A stretch of DNA of 6,321 nt from Flavobacteriales bacterium (GTDB taxonomy: Bacteria > Bacteroidota > Bacteroidia > Flavobacteriales > Flavobacteriaceae), in contig QIIH01000465.1 of assembly GCA_003229235.1 (NCBI GenBank), positions 1 through 6,321 on the forward strand. The letters run 5' to 3'. The position numbers and the translations under genes were made by a program. Within the stretch, counting starts at the first letter, position 1. Each line of letters begins with the position of its first letter. Below, piece by piece: positions 5,171 to 6,321 of the stretch. The notes under the pieces were generated by a model, which saw nothing but the letters and a program-made list of their open reading frames with translations, did no database searches and had not been told where the DNA came from.

Positions 5171-5764
5171 TTATATTTTATATTGTCTGAGCGTGTTTTC
5201 TAGCAAATTTGATGTTTCGTTTAAGTAACTTGGGTCGTCTGTAGTTTGCATCATAAAAATGGCGCCTTGAATACTACCGTACATTGTTTTTGCAAAACTT
5301 TTTGCGTTGATTCCGTCTGATAATTCGCCTTGTTCTTGCGCCATTAGCACCAATTTTTCTATATGTAATTGCGTTTTATCAATAACTCGACAAACCATGG
5401 ATAGTAAGACGCTATTTTGATGTTTGGCGTCTACTCCAATGTTCAGTATAGGACAGCCTCCCAGTTGTTTACTGCTTTCGTAATAGTTGCGATAAAAATC
5501 TGTAATTAGAAGTAATTTACCTATTGGAGAATCTGTCGATTGCTGATGAACTGCTACTTTCTGCAATAGCCAATTTACATTGGCTCTAAATGCTTCGACA
5601 GCCAGTGTCTCTTTGTTTTCGAAGTTGCCATAAATAGCACCCTTAGTTAATCCAGTAACAGTGGTTATATCGCTCATACTAGTAGCGGCATACCCTTTTT
5701 GGTTGAATAAAGGAGCTACAGTTTGAATGATAAACTTTCTTGTTTTCTCTGCCTTTGTAAGCAT
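5171..5764 (-). CDS. TetR/AcrR-family transcriptional regulator
   Basis: A predicted ligand-responsive repressor of 197 residues, the normal length for the family. The N-terminal DNA-binding domain covers about 1-60: FIIQTVAPLFNQKGYAATSM leads into the helix-turn-helix, DITTVTGLTKGAIYGNFENK (32-51), where TKGAIYGNF is the classic recognition-helix segment. The C-terminal part is the helical ligand and dimerisation domain; LGGCPILNIGVDA (about 101-113) is a pattern common in one group of TetR C-terminal domains. The ligand is unknown; an acyl-CoA or fatty acid is suggested only by the neighbouring thioesterase. Two ATACCNNNNGGTAT sites flank the gene, one overlapping its own promoter region and one before the thioesterase, so autoregulation and repression of the downstream gene are likely. 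Confidence 0.93.
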   Translation of the reverse strand: MLTKAEKTRKFIIQTVAPLFNQKGYAATSMSDITTVTGLTKGAIYGNFENKETLAVEAFRANVNWLLQKVAVHQQSTDSPIGKLLLITDFYRNYYESSKQLGGCPILNIGVDAKHQNSVLLSMVCRVIDKTQLHIEKLVLMAQEQGELSDGINAKSFAKTMYGSIQGAIFMMQTTDDPSYLNETSNLLENTLRQYKI

Positions 5765-5784
5765 AATTGGATATTATTTACTTA

Positions 5785-5792
5785 CAAATATA
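5785..5792 (-). promoter_or_regulatory. Likely -7 promoter element of tetR
   Basis: The minus strand reads TATATTTG, an exact TAnnTTTG match, 20 bp before the tetR ATG, which is a normal leader length. Operator 2 (core 5800-5813) lies 7 bp upstream of it, in the -33 to -7 interval, well placed for repression. No clear TTTG at -33 is visible. Confidence 0.45.
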
Positions 5793-5797
5793 ATAAA

Positions 5798-5816
5798 AAA
5801 TACCGAATGGTATATT
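5798..5816. promoter_or_regulatory. Probable TetR operator 2, upstream of tetR
   Basis: The core ATACCGAATGGTAT (5800-5813) has perfect 5-bp half-sites ATACC/GGTAT around a 4-bp centre, and the 19-bp context agrees with operator 1 at 17 positions. It sits just upstream of the tetR -7 element and 1 bp from the stop codon of the TraB/GumN gene. It fits autorepression. Confidence 0.6.
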
Positions 5817-6321
5817 AATAAATTGGAGTAAGAATATATCCTTTATCACGCAAAAGACTAATAACACCTTCGTCGCCTGCTAAATGACCAGCTCCAACTG
5901 CATAAAAGGCAGCTTTATCTTTAGAAAGATTCTCAATTTGTGGTATCCATGCATTGTTGCGATCAAATAAAAAGATGTCCAAATAATTTCTAGAAAGAGA
6001 TGAGTCGTGCTCTAACATGAAGTCATACATCGCTTGTATATCTTCTTTGTAATAATTGGCGGTCATTGTTTTCATTTCCTCCTTAAGCGCACCCCAGCCA
6101 TCGTTTACATAACGCATCAAGTCGTCTACTTGATCTTGATAGGGAATACTATCGAAGATTGCCATTTGATTTTGAAAAGTCTCTAGTCCTAAGATTTCTT
6201 TGTCATTATATAGTCCCTTTTCCATAACGGCTGTGTCTACGGCTTGCAATTCGTAACCGAAAAGAGAGGGGTACAGCAAAGTATTTAATATAAAAGGTAG
6301 AGAATTGTACATCGGTTTTAT
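5815..6321 (-). CDS. TraB/GumN (Tiki-like) family protein, C-terminal part (cut by window edge)
   Basis: The last 168 residues of a protein whose start lies beyond the right edge; the frame is open to the final base, so the internal Met at 6312 is not the real start. The end is diagnostic: AFYAVGAGHLAGDEGVISLL then RDKGYILTPIY, the C-terminal GX2H motif (G-A-G-H) and the GY-x-x-x-P-I ending of the TraB/GumN/Tiki superfamily. RNNAWIPQIENL before it is another family segment. Members are usually near 280-300 residues, so a little over half is present. The first GX2H motif, a putative metal-binding site, would be in the missing half. Some eukaryotic members are metalloproteases; bacterial roles are poorly known and an exported location is common. 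It lies on the same strand as tetR with 50 bp between, which contains operator 2. Confidence 0.85.
   Translation of the reverse strand: MKPMYNSLPFILNTLLYPSLFGYELQAVDTAVMEKGLYNDKEILGLETFQNQMAIFDSIPYQDQVDDLMRYVNDGWGALKEEMKTMTANYYKEDIQAMYDFMLEHDSSLSRNYLDIFLFDRNNAWIPQIENLSKDKAAFYAVGAGHLAGDEGVISLLRDKGYILTPIY

Noticed and set aside
5165..5179. AAAATATTATATTTT palindrome over the tetR stop codon
   Set aside because: It is made only of A and T in a very AT-rich stretch, so chance is enough to explain it.

Overview
This window looks like chromosomal DNA of a marine-type Flavobacteriaceae bacterium (Bacteroidota). It is AT-rich, has no strong Shine-Dalgarno sequences, and carries several sites resembling the Bacteroidota -7 promoter motif TAnnTTTG. 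Its proteins are typical of the family: a carboxypeptidase-regulatory-like/DUF5686 protein, a DUF3887-type M23 peptidase, HGG-type lipoproteins and a TraB/GumN protein. Genus cannot be decided from the sequence. The window is mostly ordinary chromosomal content; no phage, complete transposon, CRISPR array, tRNA or rRNA was seen.

Layout. Positions 1-2055 hold three minus-strand genes: an exported M23-family metallopeptidase (1084-2055), smpB (597-1064), and the N-terminal part of a DUF5686 protein (517 down to the left edge). A perfect 28-bp palindrome sits just after the smpB stop. Positions 2056-2319 are a divergent intergenic region holding a 33-bp near-perfect palindrome. It also holds a pair of 10-bp inverted repeats flanked by a 4-bp direct repeat, which may mark a small insertion ending at the start codon of the next gene. 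Positions 2320-3849 (plus strand) encode two tandem related lipoproteins 3 bp apart. They converge, with a single base between stop codons, on a minus-strand secreted histidine phosphatase (3851-4378).

Positions 4391-5764 (minus strand) look like one regulated unit: a TetR-family repressor, a hotdog-fold thioesterase, a 45-residue one-helix membrane protein, and a hairpin-plus-T-tract terminator. Two near-identical 19-bp sites sharing ATACCNNNNGGTAT lie in front of tetR and in front of the thioesterase, and are the likely operators. The right edge (5815-6321) is the C-terminal half of a TraB/GumN protein.

Working together: the best-supported functional inference is that the TetR protein represses itself and the downstream thioesterase/small membrane protein, perhaps in response to an acyl-type ligand. 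The other genes are envelope or periplasmic proteins and translation quality control, with no evident common pathway. The items most worth a second look are the operator pair, the unlisted 45-aa protein, the possible small insertion upstream of the lipoprotein pair, and the terminator that abuts the phosphatase start.
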